From Tillus elongatus (Eukaryota; Arthropoda; Insecta; Coleoptera; Cleridae), in the NCBI GenBank assembly GCA_964006375.1, contig OZ023265.1, positions 152,971,047 through 153,035,046 of the forward strand: a stretch of 64,000 bases of DNA. Reading direction: 5' to 3'. Each line of letters begins with the position of its first letter. Positions within the stretch are counted from its first letter, which is position 1. Position numbers and translations under genes: made by a program. Below are positions 11,081 to 21,219 of the stretch, piece by piece. The notes beneath the pieces were generated by a model, which made no database searches, was not told where the DNA came from, and worked only from the letters and a program-made list of their open reading frames with translations.

Positions 11081-11779
11081 GGTGATTCTTTGGAGAAAAA
11101 TAAGGGGTGTCTTTATATTAAGTTTTTCTTGAAACCCCTTTTCCTCCAAGTTACAGCCCTTTGAAATTTTTGAAACTAATTTTAAAACAACGAATATTAA
11201 AATAAGTAAATAAACAATTAATACTATATATCTTCCAATTTTTTTTTAAAACTCAAACTCAATTTTTTATACTGTTGGCTGTTGTTTGCACAGTTTTTAA
11301 AAGTGGACTGATAAAGATGACCAGTGAACCGAAAATGTAACTAGAGATAGAGATCTTTCTAAGAAAGAATAAAAGCATAATGTAATAACACACCATATGT
11401 AATGAAATGAAATGAAATGACTAGTTTATAATTCCTAAAACATCTAAGTAAATACTAATATAAGACTCCTTACTGATTTCTAAAAGTTTCACTTTAGAGT
11501 GGCAAAAGATTTACGACACGCTTATTATAATTTCTTAACCCTTTGTTTCCTTTTCATATCGACAAAATTTGAGATTTATACACTACGTGAAATAACGGGG
11601 TAAAAATACAATGCATTTATACTAGTGTGCTCGATCTCGCTCACAGGTTTGGGAATGTAGGATACTATCGATCGACTATCCTGTTTAAAATAACTGAAGC
11701 CGTTATTTTCAACGGTTATTATTAAATAACGTTAACGGCTTCAACTGTTAACAGAAAATAACCGTTTTTACCATCACTA
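10403..11779. mobile_element. hAT-like element with perfect 8-bp target duplication
   Basis: Begins TAGTGATGGGTCGTTATT and ends AACCGTTTTTACCATCACTA, so the terminal inverted repeat is TAGTGATGG. The flanks GATTTACT (10395-10402 and 11780-11787) are identical 8-mers, the hallmark of hAT integration. Inside are subterminal AACGGTTA/AACCGTTA repeats, two direct copies of a CTCGCTCACAG block (about 10650 and 11635), a (TA)n tract and, just after it, an ACAGGGTGATTCTTTGGAG stretch that looks like the end of a nested TA-inserting element. No transposase frame survives, so it is non-autonomous. Confidence 0.88.
10993..11077. repeat. (TA)n microsatellite
   Basis: About 42 uninterrupted TA units inside the hAT-like element. 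The right flank starts ACAGGGTGATTC, typical of a TA-targeting transposon end. Confidence 0.97.
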
Positions 11780-11787
11780 GATTTACT

Positions 11788-12025
11788 GACATCAAAGCTT
11801 AACTATTTGGATTAGATAGGGAGTAATGGTGTTAATCTATTATCAGCATAGGTCCGTCACCACAGGGTGTGTAAACAGGGTGTGCGAATTAAAACTTCCT
11901 ACCTAGAAAATATAGGAATTAAATGAAAATAATAAAAGCCGAGACACGTCGTACTTGTTTTCAAGGGGGACACATGATGGCATAAGTTTTGGTGTTTTGG
12001 AACCTACCCTTTGCAGAGTGAAGTA
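11788..12025. other. Unassigned; small shared block
   Basis: The stretch 11940-12010 (GATGGCATAAGTTTTGGTGT) recurs inverted near 41215-41285, indicating an undefined dispersed repeat. Confidence 0.45.
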
Positions 12026-13455
12026 TGTAAGGCTAGATGCATTCTCACCACAATTAGAACCGTAGACAGGTTTCGCTCCAATTAGAGCTCGTTAGTACGG
12101 CATACTAATTGCAGAGAAAAGACACCTATAAAGTAATACGGCTATGGTAGCCAGCCTTCCAACGCTAAGTGATATATAAGGCACGAAGCACGTGCCGCCA
12201 CCTCGTTGCGGAACCAAGTAGTATGTTGTCACGGCAGCTTCAAATGACACAAAGTGTTAAATATTAAATACTGTATACAGCTAACTAACAATTCACTAAA
12301 TTGTCAGCGTTGGCCCATTTATACCCTACTATAGGGACAAAGTATGTAAGGCTAGATGCATTATTACCACAATTAGAACCGTATACCGCTTTTGCTCTAA
12401 TTAGAGGTCGCCAGTACGGCATGCTAATTGCAGCGAAAATACACCTATAAAGTAATACGGCTATGGTAGCCAGCCTTCCGCAACGAGGTGGCGGCACGTG
12501 CTTCGTGTCTTATATCTCACTTAGTGGAGTAAAGTACCCTTAAATTTTAAATGGTCTTATGTTGAGTGACAACTCATTTTAAGCTTTCTCATTTCTTCCC
12601 ATGACAATTAGTATGCCGGACTGACGAGCTCTAATTAGAGCGAAACCGGTCTACGGTTTTAATTGTGTTGAGAATGCATCTGGCCTTACATACTTTGTCC
12701 CTATATTAGGGTATAAATGGGCCAGAGCTGACAATTTACTAAATTGTTAGTTGGTTGGATACAGTCTCTATTTTGTACCACTTTGTGTTATTTGGAGCTG
12801 GCGTGACAACATACTACTTGGTTCCGCAACTAGGAGGTGGCACGTTGCTTCGTGTCTTACCACTTACTTAGTAGATTTTATGGTTAACAACATAAAATAA
12901 ACAATTGTTATGTTGAATTGTATTGAATGGTTAGCCAGCCGTTATAACGTAAAAACCCCATTTCAACAAGACATCGTCTGATTACGAAAAAACGAAAGTA
13001 AATAAGTTTTTAAACCGCGTAAGGCACATCAAAATCCGTCAACAAGTTACAACATTACAGTGCTTTCAAAATATCACTACCAAGATTTTTACAATTTCTT
13101 TGTTTCGTCATGTATAAAATGCCAAAAGGTCTTAAACAAAAAACTGGCGAAAACATCTAGGTATATTGATATTAGCTTACCTATTATCTATAATGGAAGA
13201 CAATAATTTGTTTAAACAAAATAGCGGACAACGAAACTTTTGCAACTTTTATATTGTATACAGTCTCTAATATTTAACACTTTGTGTTATTTGGAGCTGC
13301 CGTGACAACATACTACTTGGTTTCACAACGAGGTGGCGGCACGTGCTTCGTGTCTTATATCTCACTTAGTGAAGTGAAGTACCCTTAAATTTTAAATGGA
13401 CTTTATGTTGAGTGACAACTCATTTTAAAACCTTTCTCAACTCTTCCCACAACAA
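12026..13455. repeat. Family R repeat cluster 2 (diverged subfamily)
   Basis: Direct units start at 12026 and 12345 (period 319). From about 12478 the orientation flips, and inverted pieces follow at 12608-12870 and 13250-13455. It shares ACGGCTATGGTAGCCAGCCT and TAGTATGTTGTCACGGCAG with cluster 1, but carries an added GGTGGCGGCACGTGCTTCGT block followed by 'gacaactcattttaa'. A unique spacer at 12871-13249 has no gene. The frame at 12285-12497 is a chance frame within it. Confidence 0.85.
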
Positions 13456-13554
13456 CCTACGACTTTACCCCTTTTTGGATTTTAGTTTGGCTATGACAAT
13501 AAAATCGCCAATTAAATAATAACAAAAAAATGTCAATGAATAAAAGAATGTTAT

Positions 13555-13690
13555 TTGATTAAATGTTCAAATTGTTTTCCCTCCACTTCCATACATTTAT
13601 AAAATCTTTGCTCCACTTCCGAACGAACATTTCGAAGCATTTCGGGTGTTATCTGACGACTTTGTAGCAAATTCTTGTAAAAAATACTTT
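13555..13690 (-). pseudogene. Tc1/mariner transposase C-terminus
   Basis: The minus strand reads SRQITPEMLRNVRSEVEQRF, followed by YKCMEVEGKQFEHLIK and a stop. This is the standard C-terminal tail of the arthropod IS630/Tc1/mariner transposases. Only this tail remains. It points away from the transposase start at 13816, so the two are not one gene in the present arrangement and an inversion or separate insertions must be invoked. Confidence 0.75.
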
Positions 13691-13815
13691 CTTTTATGAT
13701 TTTTTCACACCACTTAATAAATTTTATCCATCAAAATTGCTGACCTGTTTTAATTTGAGACAAGTAGATATCCGGTAAAATCATCACAAAGTCTATTGAA
13801 CTCCAATTCGTAAAA

Positions 13816-14338
13816 ATGGTTTATACAATTGCTGAAAAAGTGGAAATATTTACTTTGCTCTTTAAAAATGACAACTGTGCACGACAGACAGCACATATTT
13901 TTAATGATTACCTCCCTAGAAAAAAGCACTTCACGCCACGTCCTGGATTTAATGCATAATTTTTGGGAAGCTGCATCGCTTGCAAATAGAAAGCATTAAT
14001 GTGAGCAGTTCGTACGTAATGAGGGCAACCAGGTAGCTGTCCTGGGTCACATCGCAACGGAAACAAAGTTTTAGAAAACTTGTAAGCTCTTCGGGAATTT
14101 CTGTAGGTAGTTACCACCGAATCTTAAAAGGTAATAAGTATCACCCATACAAAATTTTAGCACAGGAACATAGTGAACGCGATCCTGATCACCGCGTGGA
14201 ATTCTGTCAAGAAATAAGTGAACGTGCCAGAAGGAATCCAACCGCCATAATTCTCGCTACAAGAGTTATAAAAATCCGCTAAACTCATACACAGCACCTG
14301 GGGAAATTCAATGTTTCGTCGGGCGTACTGGGAAACCA
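13816..14338 (+). pseudogene. Tc1/mariner transposase, N-terminal half interrupted by the 585-bp array
   Basis: Starts ATG in a TAAAAATGG context and reads MVYTIAEKVEIFTLLF, the N-terminal helix-turn-helix start. Across two frameshifts it continues through NEGNQVAVLGHIATETKF, SVGSYHRILKGNKYHPYK and DPDHRVEFCQEISERARRNP (the approach to the catalytic core). The segment expected to hold the first catalytic aspartate is missing: the sequence jumps from RNPT to THTQHLGKFNV within about 30 bases. Downstream, the gene runs straight into the first unit of the tandem array, which supplies VEPFFLPGYLDGN and FQQDG. It is inactive. A relic of the same family lies at 38214-38870. Confidence 0.82.
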
Positions 14339-14922
14339 CCTCGTAGAGCCTTTCTTCCTACCGGGATATCTGGATGGAAACATGTATCTGGATCTACTGG
14401 AAACACATATCCACCCCACGATTGTGGAATTATTGTAAAATGACAACGCTATAGCAGAAGAGAATGTGTGGTTTCAGCAGGATGGTGTTCCAGCACATTA
14501 TGCCACAGCTGTGCGTGACTTTCTTAATCAGAACATTCCTAATCACTGGATAGGATGCAGAGGTTCAATATATACGTATAATTTTGCGAAAAATTACGCA
14601 GATCATTTTTACACAAATTTGACACCATAACGCACTTGCTGGGGTTTCGCTTTACCTTCCTTGAAAATATTGCCGAACCTTTTCCCTTTTGCCAGGAGGA
14701 TATGACGTTTAACGTGCTCAGCATCATACACAATACACATAACTGTCGCCCGCACGGAAGAACTGAACCTACAGACATTCAACTAGCTTCAACAATAGCC
14801 TTAGTTGATGTTAGATTTACAGTATGTTCTGAAAACAAAATGACGTTTCTACTGTCAATCGAACAGAGCATATTTGGCTTCAGAGGCATTTAGAGGCGCT
14901 CTTACCACTGGACTACCAACAA
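14339..14922 (+). repeat. Array unit 1 (type M)
   Basis: Has GAGGATATGACG and CACAATACAC, and the short CAACAATAGCC junction. Its left part carries GGAATTATTG, GATGGTGTTCC and ATTCCTAATC, variants shared with the last partial unit, as expected of array edges that were not homogenised. One base shorter than its sisters. Confidence 0.93.
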
Positions 14923-15512
14923 CCTCGTAGAGCCTTTCTTCCTACCGGGATATCTGGATGGAAACATGTATCTGGATCTACTGGAAACACATATCCACCC
15001 CACGATTGTGGAAGTATTGTAAAATGACAACGCTATAGCAGAAGAGAATGTGTGGTTTCAGCAGGATGGTGCTCCAGCACATTATGCCACAGCTGTGCGT
15101 GACTTTCTTAATCAGAACATTCTTAATCACTGGATAGGATGCAGAGGTACAATATATACGTATAATTTTCGCAAGAAATTACGCAGATCATTTTTACACA
15201 AATTTGACACCATAACGCACTTGCTGGGGTTTCGCTTTACCTTCCTTGAAAATATTGCCGAACCTTTTCCCTTTTGCCAGGAGGATAGGACGTTTAACGT
15301 GCTCAGCATCATACACGGTACACATAACTGTCGCCCGCACGGAAGAACTGAACCTACAGACATTCAACTGGCTTCAACAATGCCAAAGCCTTAGTTGATG
15401 TTAGATTTACAGTATGTACTGAAAACAAAATGACGTTTCTGCTGTCAATCGAACAGAGCATATTTGGCTTCAGAGGCATTTAGAGGCGCTCTTACCACTG
15501 GACTACCAACAA
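14923..15512 (+). repeat. Array unit 2 (type R590)
   Basis: Has GAGGATAGGACG and CACGGTACAC, and the five-base-longer CAACAATGCCAAAGCC junction, which gives 590 bp. Confidence 0.93.
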
Positions 15513-16097
15513 CCTCGTAGAGCCTTTCTTCCTACCGGGATATCTGGATGGAAACATGTATCTGGATCTACTGGAAACACATATCCACCCCACGATTGTG
15601 GAAGTATTGTAAAATGACAACGCTATAGCAGAAGAGAATGTGTGGTTTCAGCAGGATGGTGCTCCAGCACATTATGCCACAGCTGTGCGTGACTTTCTTA
15701 ATTAGAACATTCTTAATCACTGGATAGGATGCAGAGGTACAATATATACGTATAATTTTCGCAAGAAATTACGCAGATCATTTTTACACAAATTTGACAC
15801 CATAACGCACTTGCTGGGGTTTCGCTTTACCTTCCTTGAAAATATTGCCGAACCTTTTCCCTTTTGCCAGGAGGATAGGACGTTTAACGTGCTCAGCATC
15901 ATACACGGTACACATAACTGTCGCCCGCACGGAAGAACTGAACCTACAGACATTCAACTAGCTTCAACAATAGCCTTAGTTGATGTTAGATTTACAGTAT
16001 GTACTGAAAACAAAATGACGTTTCTGCTGTCAATCGAACAGAGCATATTTGGCTTCAGAGGCATTTAGAGGCGCTCTTACCACTGGACTACCAACAA
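15513..16097 (+). repeat. Array unit 3 (type R585)
   Basis: Type R with the short junction. A C-to-T change near 15700 makes TTAGAAC where the others have ATCAGAAC, putting an early stop in the transposase reading. Confidence 0.93.
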
Positions 16098-16682
16098 CCT
16101 CGTAGAGCCTTTCTTCCTACCGGGATATCTGGATGGAAACATGTATCTGGATCTACTGGAAACACATATCCACCCCACGATTGTGGAAGTATTGTAAAAT
16201 GACAACGCTATAGCAGAAGAGAATGTGTGGTTTCAGCAGGATGGTGCTCCAGCACATTATGCCACAGCTGTGCGTGACTTTCTTAATCAGAACATTCTTA
16301 ATCACTGGATAGGATGCAGAGGTACAATATATACGTATAATTTTCGCAAGAAATTACGCAGATCATTTTTACACAAATTTGACACCATAACGCACTTGCT
16401 GGGGTTTCGCTTTACCTTCCTTGAAAATATTGCCGAACCTTTTCCCTTTTGCCAGGAGGATATGACGTTTAACGTGCTCAGCATCATACACAATACACAT
16501 AACTGTCGCCCGCACGGAAGAACTGAACCTACAGACATTCAACTAGCTTCAACAATAGCCTTAGTTGATGTTAGATTTACAGTATGTACTGAAAACAAAA
16601 TGACGTTTCTGCTGTCAATCGAACAGAGCATATTTGGCTTCAGAGGCATTTAGAGGCGCTCTTACCACTGGACTACCAACAA
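16098..16682 (+). repeat. Array unit 4 (type M)
   Basis: Returns to the GAGGATATGACG / CACAATACAC type with the short junction, starting the second three-unit cycle. Confidence 0.93.
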
Positions 16683-17272
16683 CCTCGTAGAGCCTTTCTT
16701 CCTACCGGGATATCTGGATGGAAACATGTATCTGGATCTACTGGAAACACATATCCACCCCACGATTGTGGAAGTATTGTAAAATGACAACGCTATAGCA
16801 GAAGAGAATGTGTGGTTTCAGCAGGATGGTGCTCCAGCACATTATGCCACAGCTGTGCGTGACTTTCTTAATCAGAACATTCTTAATCACTGGATAGGAT
16901 GCAGAGGTACAATATATACGTATAATTTTCGCAAGAAATTACGCAGATCATTTTTACACAAATTTGACACCATAACGCACTTGCTGGGGTTTCGCTTTAC
17001 CTTCCTTGAAAATATTGCCGAACCTTTTCCCTTTTGCCAGGAGGATAGGACGTTTAACGTGCTCAGCATCATACACGGTACACATAACTGTCGCCCGCAC
17101 GGAAGAACTGAACCTACAGACATTCAACTGGCTTCAACAATGCCAAAGCCTTAGTTGATGTTAGATTTACAGTATGTACTGAAAACAAAATGACGTTTCT
17201 ACTGTCAATCGAACAGAGGATATTTGGCTTCAGAGGCATTTAGAGGCGCTCTTACCACTGGACTACCAACAA
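16683..17272 (+). repeat. Array unit 5 (type R590)
   Basis: Same long junction as unit 2. Carries CTACTGTCAATC and GAGGATATTTGG, which mark the second and third cycles. Confidence 0.93.
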
Positions 17273-17857
17273 CCTCGTAGAGCCTTTCTTCCTACCGGGA
17301 TATCTGGATGGAAACATGTATCTGGATCTACTGGAAACACATATCCACCCCACGATTGTGGAAGTATTGTAAAATGACAACGCTATAGCAGAAGAGAATG
17401 TGTGGTTTCAGCAGGATGGTGCTCCAGCACATTATGCCACAGCTGTGCGTGACTTTCTTAATCAGAACATTCTTAATCACTGGATAGGATGCAGAGGTAC
17501 AATATATACGTATAATTTTCGCAAGAAATTACGCAGATCATTTTTACACAAATTTGACACCATAACGCACTTGCTGGGGTTTCGCTTTACCTTCCTTGAA
17601 AATATTGCCGAACCTTTTCCCTTTTGCCAGGAGGATAGGACGTTTAACGTGCTCAGCATCATACACGGTACACATAACTGTCGCCCGCACGGAAGAACTG
17701 AACCTACAGACATTCAACTGGCTTCAACAATAGCCTTAGTTGATGTTAGATTTACAGTATGTACTGAAAACAAAATGACGTTTCTACTGTCAATCGAACA
17801 GAGGATATTTGGCTTCAGAGGCATTTAGAGGCGCTCTTACCACTGGACTACCAACAA
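17273..17857 (+). repeat. Array unit 6 (type R585)
   Basis: Type R, short junction, with CAACTGGCTTC. Closes the second cycle. Confidence 0.93.
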
Positions 17858-18442
17858 CCTCGTAGAGCCTTTCTTCCTACCGGGATATCTGGATGGAAAC
17901 ATGTATCTGGATCTACTGGAAACACATATCCACCCCACGATTGTGGAAGTATTGTAAAATGACAACGCTATAGCAGAAGAGAATGTGTGGTTTCAGCAGG
18001 ATGGTGCTCCAGCACATTATGCCACAGCTGTGCGTGACTTTCTTAATCAGAACATTCCTAATCACTGGATAGGATGCAGAGGTACAATATATACGTATAA
18101 TTTTCGCAAGAAATTACGCAGATCATTTTTACACAAATTTGACACCATAACGCACTTGCTGGGGTTTCGCTTTACCTTCCTTGAAAATATTGCCGAACCT
18201 TTTCCCTTTTGCCAGGAGGATATGACGTTTAACGTGCTCAGCATCATACACAATACACATAACTGTCGCCCGCACGGAAGAACTGAACCTACAGACATTC
18301 AACTAGCTTCAACAATAGCCTTAGTTGATGTTAGATTTACAGTATGTACTGAAAACAAAATGACGTTTCTGCTGTCAATCGAACAGAGCATATTTGGCTT
18401 CAGAGGCATTTAGAGGCGCTCTTACCACTGGACTACCAACAA
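17858..18442 (+). repeat. Array unit 7 (type M)
   Basis: Type M again, with ATTCCTAATC in place of ATTCTTAATC. Confidence 0.93.
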
Positions 18443-19032
18443 CCTCGTAGAGCCTTTCTTCCTACCGGGATATCTGGATGGAAACATGTATCTGGATCTA
18501 CTGGAAACACATATCCACCCCACGATTGTGGAAGTATTGTAAAATGACAACGCTATACCAGAAGAGAATGTGTGGTTTCAGCAGGATGGTGCTCCAGCAC
18601 ATTATGCCACAGCTGTGCGTGACTTTCTTAATCAGAACATTCTTAATCACTGGATAGGATGCAGAGGTACAATATATACGTATAATTTTCGCAAGAAATT
18701 ACGCAGATCATTTTTACACAAATTTGACACCATAACGCACTTGCTGGGGTTTCGCTTTACCTTCCTTGAAAATATTGCCGAACCTTTTCCCTTTTGCCAG
18801 GAGGATAGGACGTTTAACGTGCTCAGCATCATACACGGTACACATAACTGTCGCCCGCACGGAAGAACTGAACCTACAGACATTCAACTGGCTTCAACAA
18901 TGCCAAAGCCTTAGTTGATGTTAGATTTACAGTATGTACTGAAAACAAAATGACGTTTCTACTGTCAATCGAACAGAGGATATTTGGCTTCAGAGGCATT
19001 TAGAGGCGCTCTTACCACTGGACTACCAACAA
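18443..19032 (+). repeat. Array unit 8 (type R590)
   Basis: Long junction, with a private change CTATACCAG where the others have CTATAGCAG. Confidence 0.93.
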
Positions 19033-19336
19033 CCTCGTAGAGCCTTTCTTCCTACCGGGATATCTGGATGGAAACATATATCTGGATCTACTGGAAACAC
19101 ATATCCACCCCACGATTGTGGAATTATTGTAAAATGACAACGCTATAGCAGAAGAGAATGTGTGGTTTCAGCAGGATGGTGTTCCAGCACATTATGCCAC
19201 AGCTGTGCGTGACTTTCTTAATCAGAACATTCCTAATCACTGGATAGGATGCAGAGGTACAATATATACGTATAATTTTCGCAAAAAATTACGCAGATTA
19301 TTTTTACACAAATTTGACACCATAACGCACTTGCTG
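19033..19336 (+). repeat. Array unit 9 (partial)
   Basis: Contains the transposase segment and the core motif but no SINE segment. Shares edge variants with unit 1 and runs out through a normal core motif end (GCTGCGCTCAGACTTTTT) into unique sequence. Confidence 0.92.
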
Positions 19337-19350
19337 CGCTCAGACTTTTT
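19309..19350 (-). repeat. Core motif closing the array
   Basis: ACACCATAACGCACTTGCTG then CGCTCAGACTTTTT. Here the motif is complete on its outer side, unlike inside the array units, where the SINE follows directly after CTTGCTG. Confidence 0.85.
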
Positions 19351-20355
19351 AATTTTAGGTGCAATTTTTTACCTATCCTAAATCAATGTTTATTTAAAAT
19401 AAGCCTAAGAAACACAGAATAAATTTTATAATATATTTATTACACATAACAAAGAACATATTTTATAAAGTTTGTTTAAGACGCACTTATTGCGTTAAGA
19501 TTTTTATGAGTAATTCAAAGTGTTTTAAGTTCTGCTTGGGATTGTATTTTCGCTCATACACCGGCAGATAGGGTGGGGTGCATTTTCATCGAATGGTTTG
19601 TCCTCCTTGCTATTTCTTCTGCGCAGCATATAACACTCATACGTCTTTTCCTATATCTGATAAGCTATAATTACTTTACTTATCGTATTAACAAAATATA
19701 TTTGTTATTATGTCTTCACCGGTTTTTCTAAACAAGATGGTTCATTTATCTTATTATCATTATTGTGATAGCTAAGCAAATATTGAAAAAATTACTTATA
19801 TTCTGAGATTCTACGTTACTTTTAATTGTTATAAACTTGTTCGATAATCAGGCTCTATCTAGTATTTGTATCCTTCGAGTTTATACGTTCCAGAAATAAT
19901 TTTATATGTATTGTATTCTATGTCACCTCTTTTTTAAATACCACGAAAAGAAAGATTAAACACAACTTAGAATTAGAAGGAAAAGCTGTAATCTATAAAA
20001 ATGCATAATTATTACATAATTTATTTAAACTATAGCATTTTGAATATAACTCAAATATAAATATAATAATCTCTGGCGTGAAGGTTACACGCCAATTATA
20101 TTTTCCATAAACTTCACAGGATACGATAAACTTATAATACTATTTATACTGTGGGCGTTGTTATTTTTATTATTAACACTAACCAAGATTGGTTTTACAA
20201 CCTGTTCCACATTATTACTCATTCTATAAATTACAGGTTAAATTAAAAACGTTATTCCAGTTTTATGACACGGTTACGTAATTCAGGATAATATAAATTC
20301 AAATCCGAAGAAAATTGTAAATTTATTTGTATCTACAAGCAACAACAATTAGTAG

Positions 20356-20356
<1 letters not shown>
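19351..20356. other. AT-rich unique stretch, no gene seen
   Basis: No open frame of note, no recognised repeat and no RNA gene. A partial GACGCACTTATTGCG near 19470 is a weak core-motif echo. Confidence 0.5.

Positions 20357-20410
<54 letters not shown>
20357..20410. repeat. (TA)n microsatellite
   Basis: About 27 TA units directly abutting the left terminal repeat of the next element. Confidence 0.96.
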
Positions 20411-20413
<3 letters not shown>

Positions 20414-21219
20414 GGCTTTCATTAATTCCCGAACCCCACGTGACCGCTTAAGTTAGGTAACCCGGCATACACGGTTGTAAAACCTGAATTAATGAAATCC
20501 CTAAGATGCCAGTGTTGTCTCATATTTCCTTTGGGGTTTTATAAAAAATATAAAAATTATAATAAGTTGAAACAGTAAATGTCTTAAATGTATTTATTAT
20601 TTAGTATTTTTAACAGCAAGTCTGTTCATGTATTGTTTACTGTTATTGATTGTTAAAAAAATAAATTAAAAACATAACAAAATATTACTTTTATTTTGTA
20701 TAGATATCAAAATTTTGAAATGTACGTAAATAAATTGAGGTCCGATTATTTAAACTACTAATTTACGGTTTTAGGAATGTGTGTAACATGTAACAAATAT
20801 GTACCTGTTTGGGCAGATTACCGACGAACAGATTTGGTAGGGCTTCGCTCCATGCGATGTCGAATATCGTCAACAACATAACCTTAAAACACCTACACTC
20901 TTAACTTACGTAAAAACGCAATGAAAATGCTAAGTTTTGAAAAACTGTTTATTTTTATTATCAAACAGATAGAACATTATTTGAAGAAGGTAAACACTGG
21001 TCGAACTTGGAAATGCACAATATACATACAAAATAACCATCAAAAGGGAATTGAGCGCAAATGGACTGAACTGTCAATTGGCAATTGATTTGGTAACTTT
21101 AGGGTCTCTAGCCTAGTGGTTTTTTGGTTACTTTTTGACTGCCAACTCATAAAATCATATTCCACTAAGAGAGATACATAATCTGGTCACGTGGGGTTCG
21201 GGAATTAATGAAAGCCCTG
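20411..21219. mobile_element. TA-inserted non-autonomous element with perfect 35-bp terminal inverted repeats
   Basis: Left end 20411-20445 starts CAGGGCTTTCATTAATTC. Right end 21185-21219 is its exact reverse complement over 35 bases, ending AAAGCCCTG. TA lies on both sides, consistent with the TA duplication of Tc1/mariner-type insertion. The 809-bp interior has no recognisable transposase. A second inverted match to the left end (GAATTAATGAAATCCCT at about 20487-20503) makes a small internal hairpin. The perfect terminal repeats point to relatively recent activity. Confidence 0.92.

Larger units (their letters stand above)
14339..19336 (+). repeat. Composite tandem array, eight full units and one partial (about 585 bp each)
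   Basis: Unit starts are 14339, 14923, 15513, 16098, 16683, 17273, 17858, 18443 and 19033, giving lengths 584, 590, 585, 585, 590, 585, 585, 590 and a partial unit of about 304. Each unit has three joined parts: (1) about 225 bp of Tc1/mariner transposase from VEPFFLPGYLDGN to HWIGCRG, including the FQQDGAPAHY second-aspartate motif; (2) about 75 bp ending in the core motif (ACACCATAACGCACTTGCTG); (3) about 285 bp of a tRNA-derived SINE in antisense. Units differ at only a few sites, so expansion or homogenisation is recent. The long open frames across it (for example 16225-16653 and 17400-17828) persist because of this near-identity and are not evidence of selection. Confidence 0.96.

Noticed and set aside
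15050..18914. Open frames of 114-142 codons on the plus strand and 78 codons on the minus strand in each array unit as genes
   Set aside because: They cross the fusion of transposase, core motif and antisense SINE. Their regular recurrence follows from unit identity, not from coding constraint.
14339..19336. CRISPR-like array because of regular repeats
   Set aside because: The repeat unit is about 585 bp with no unique spacers, and the setting is eukaryotic. It is a tandem satellite-like array.
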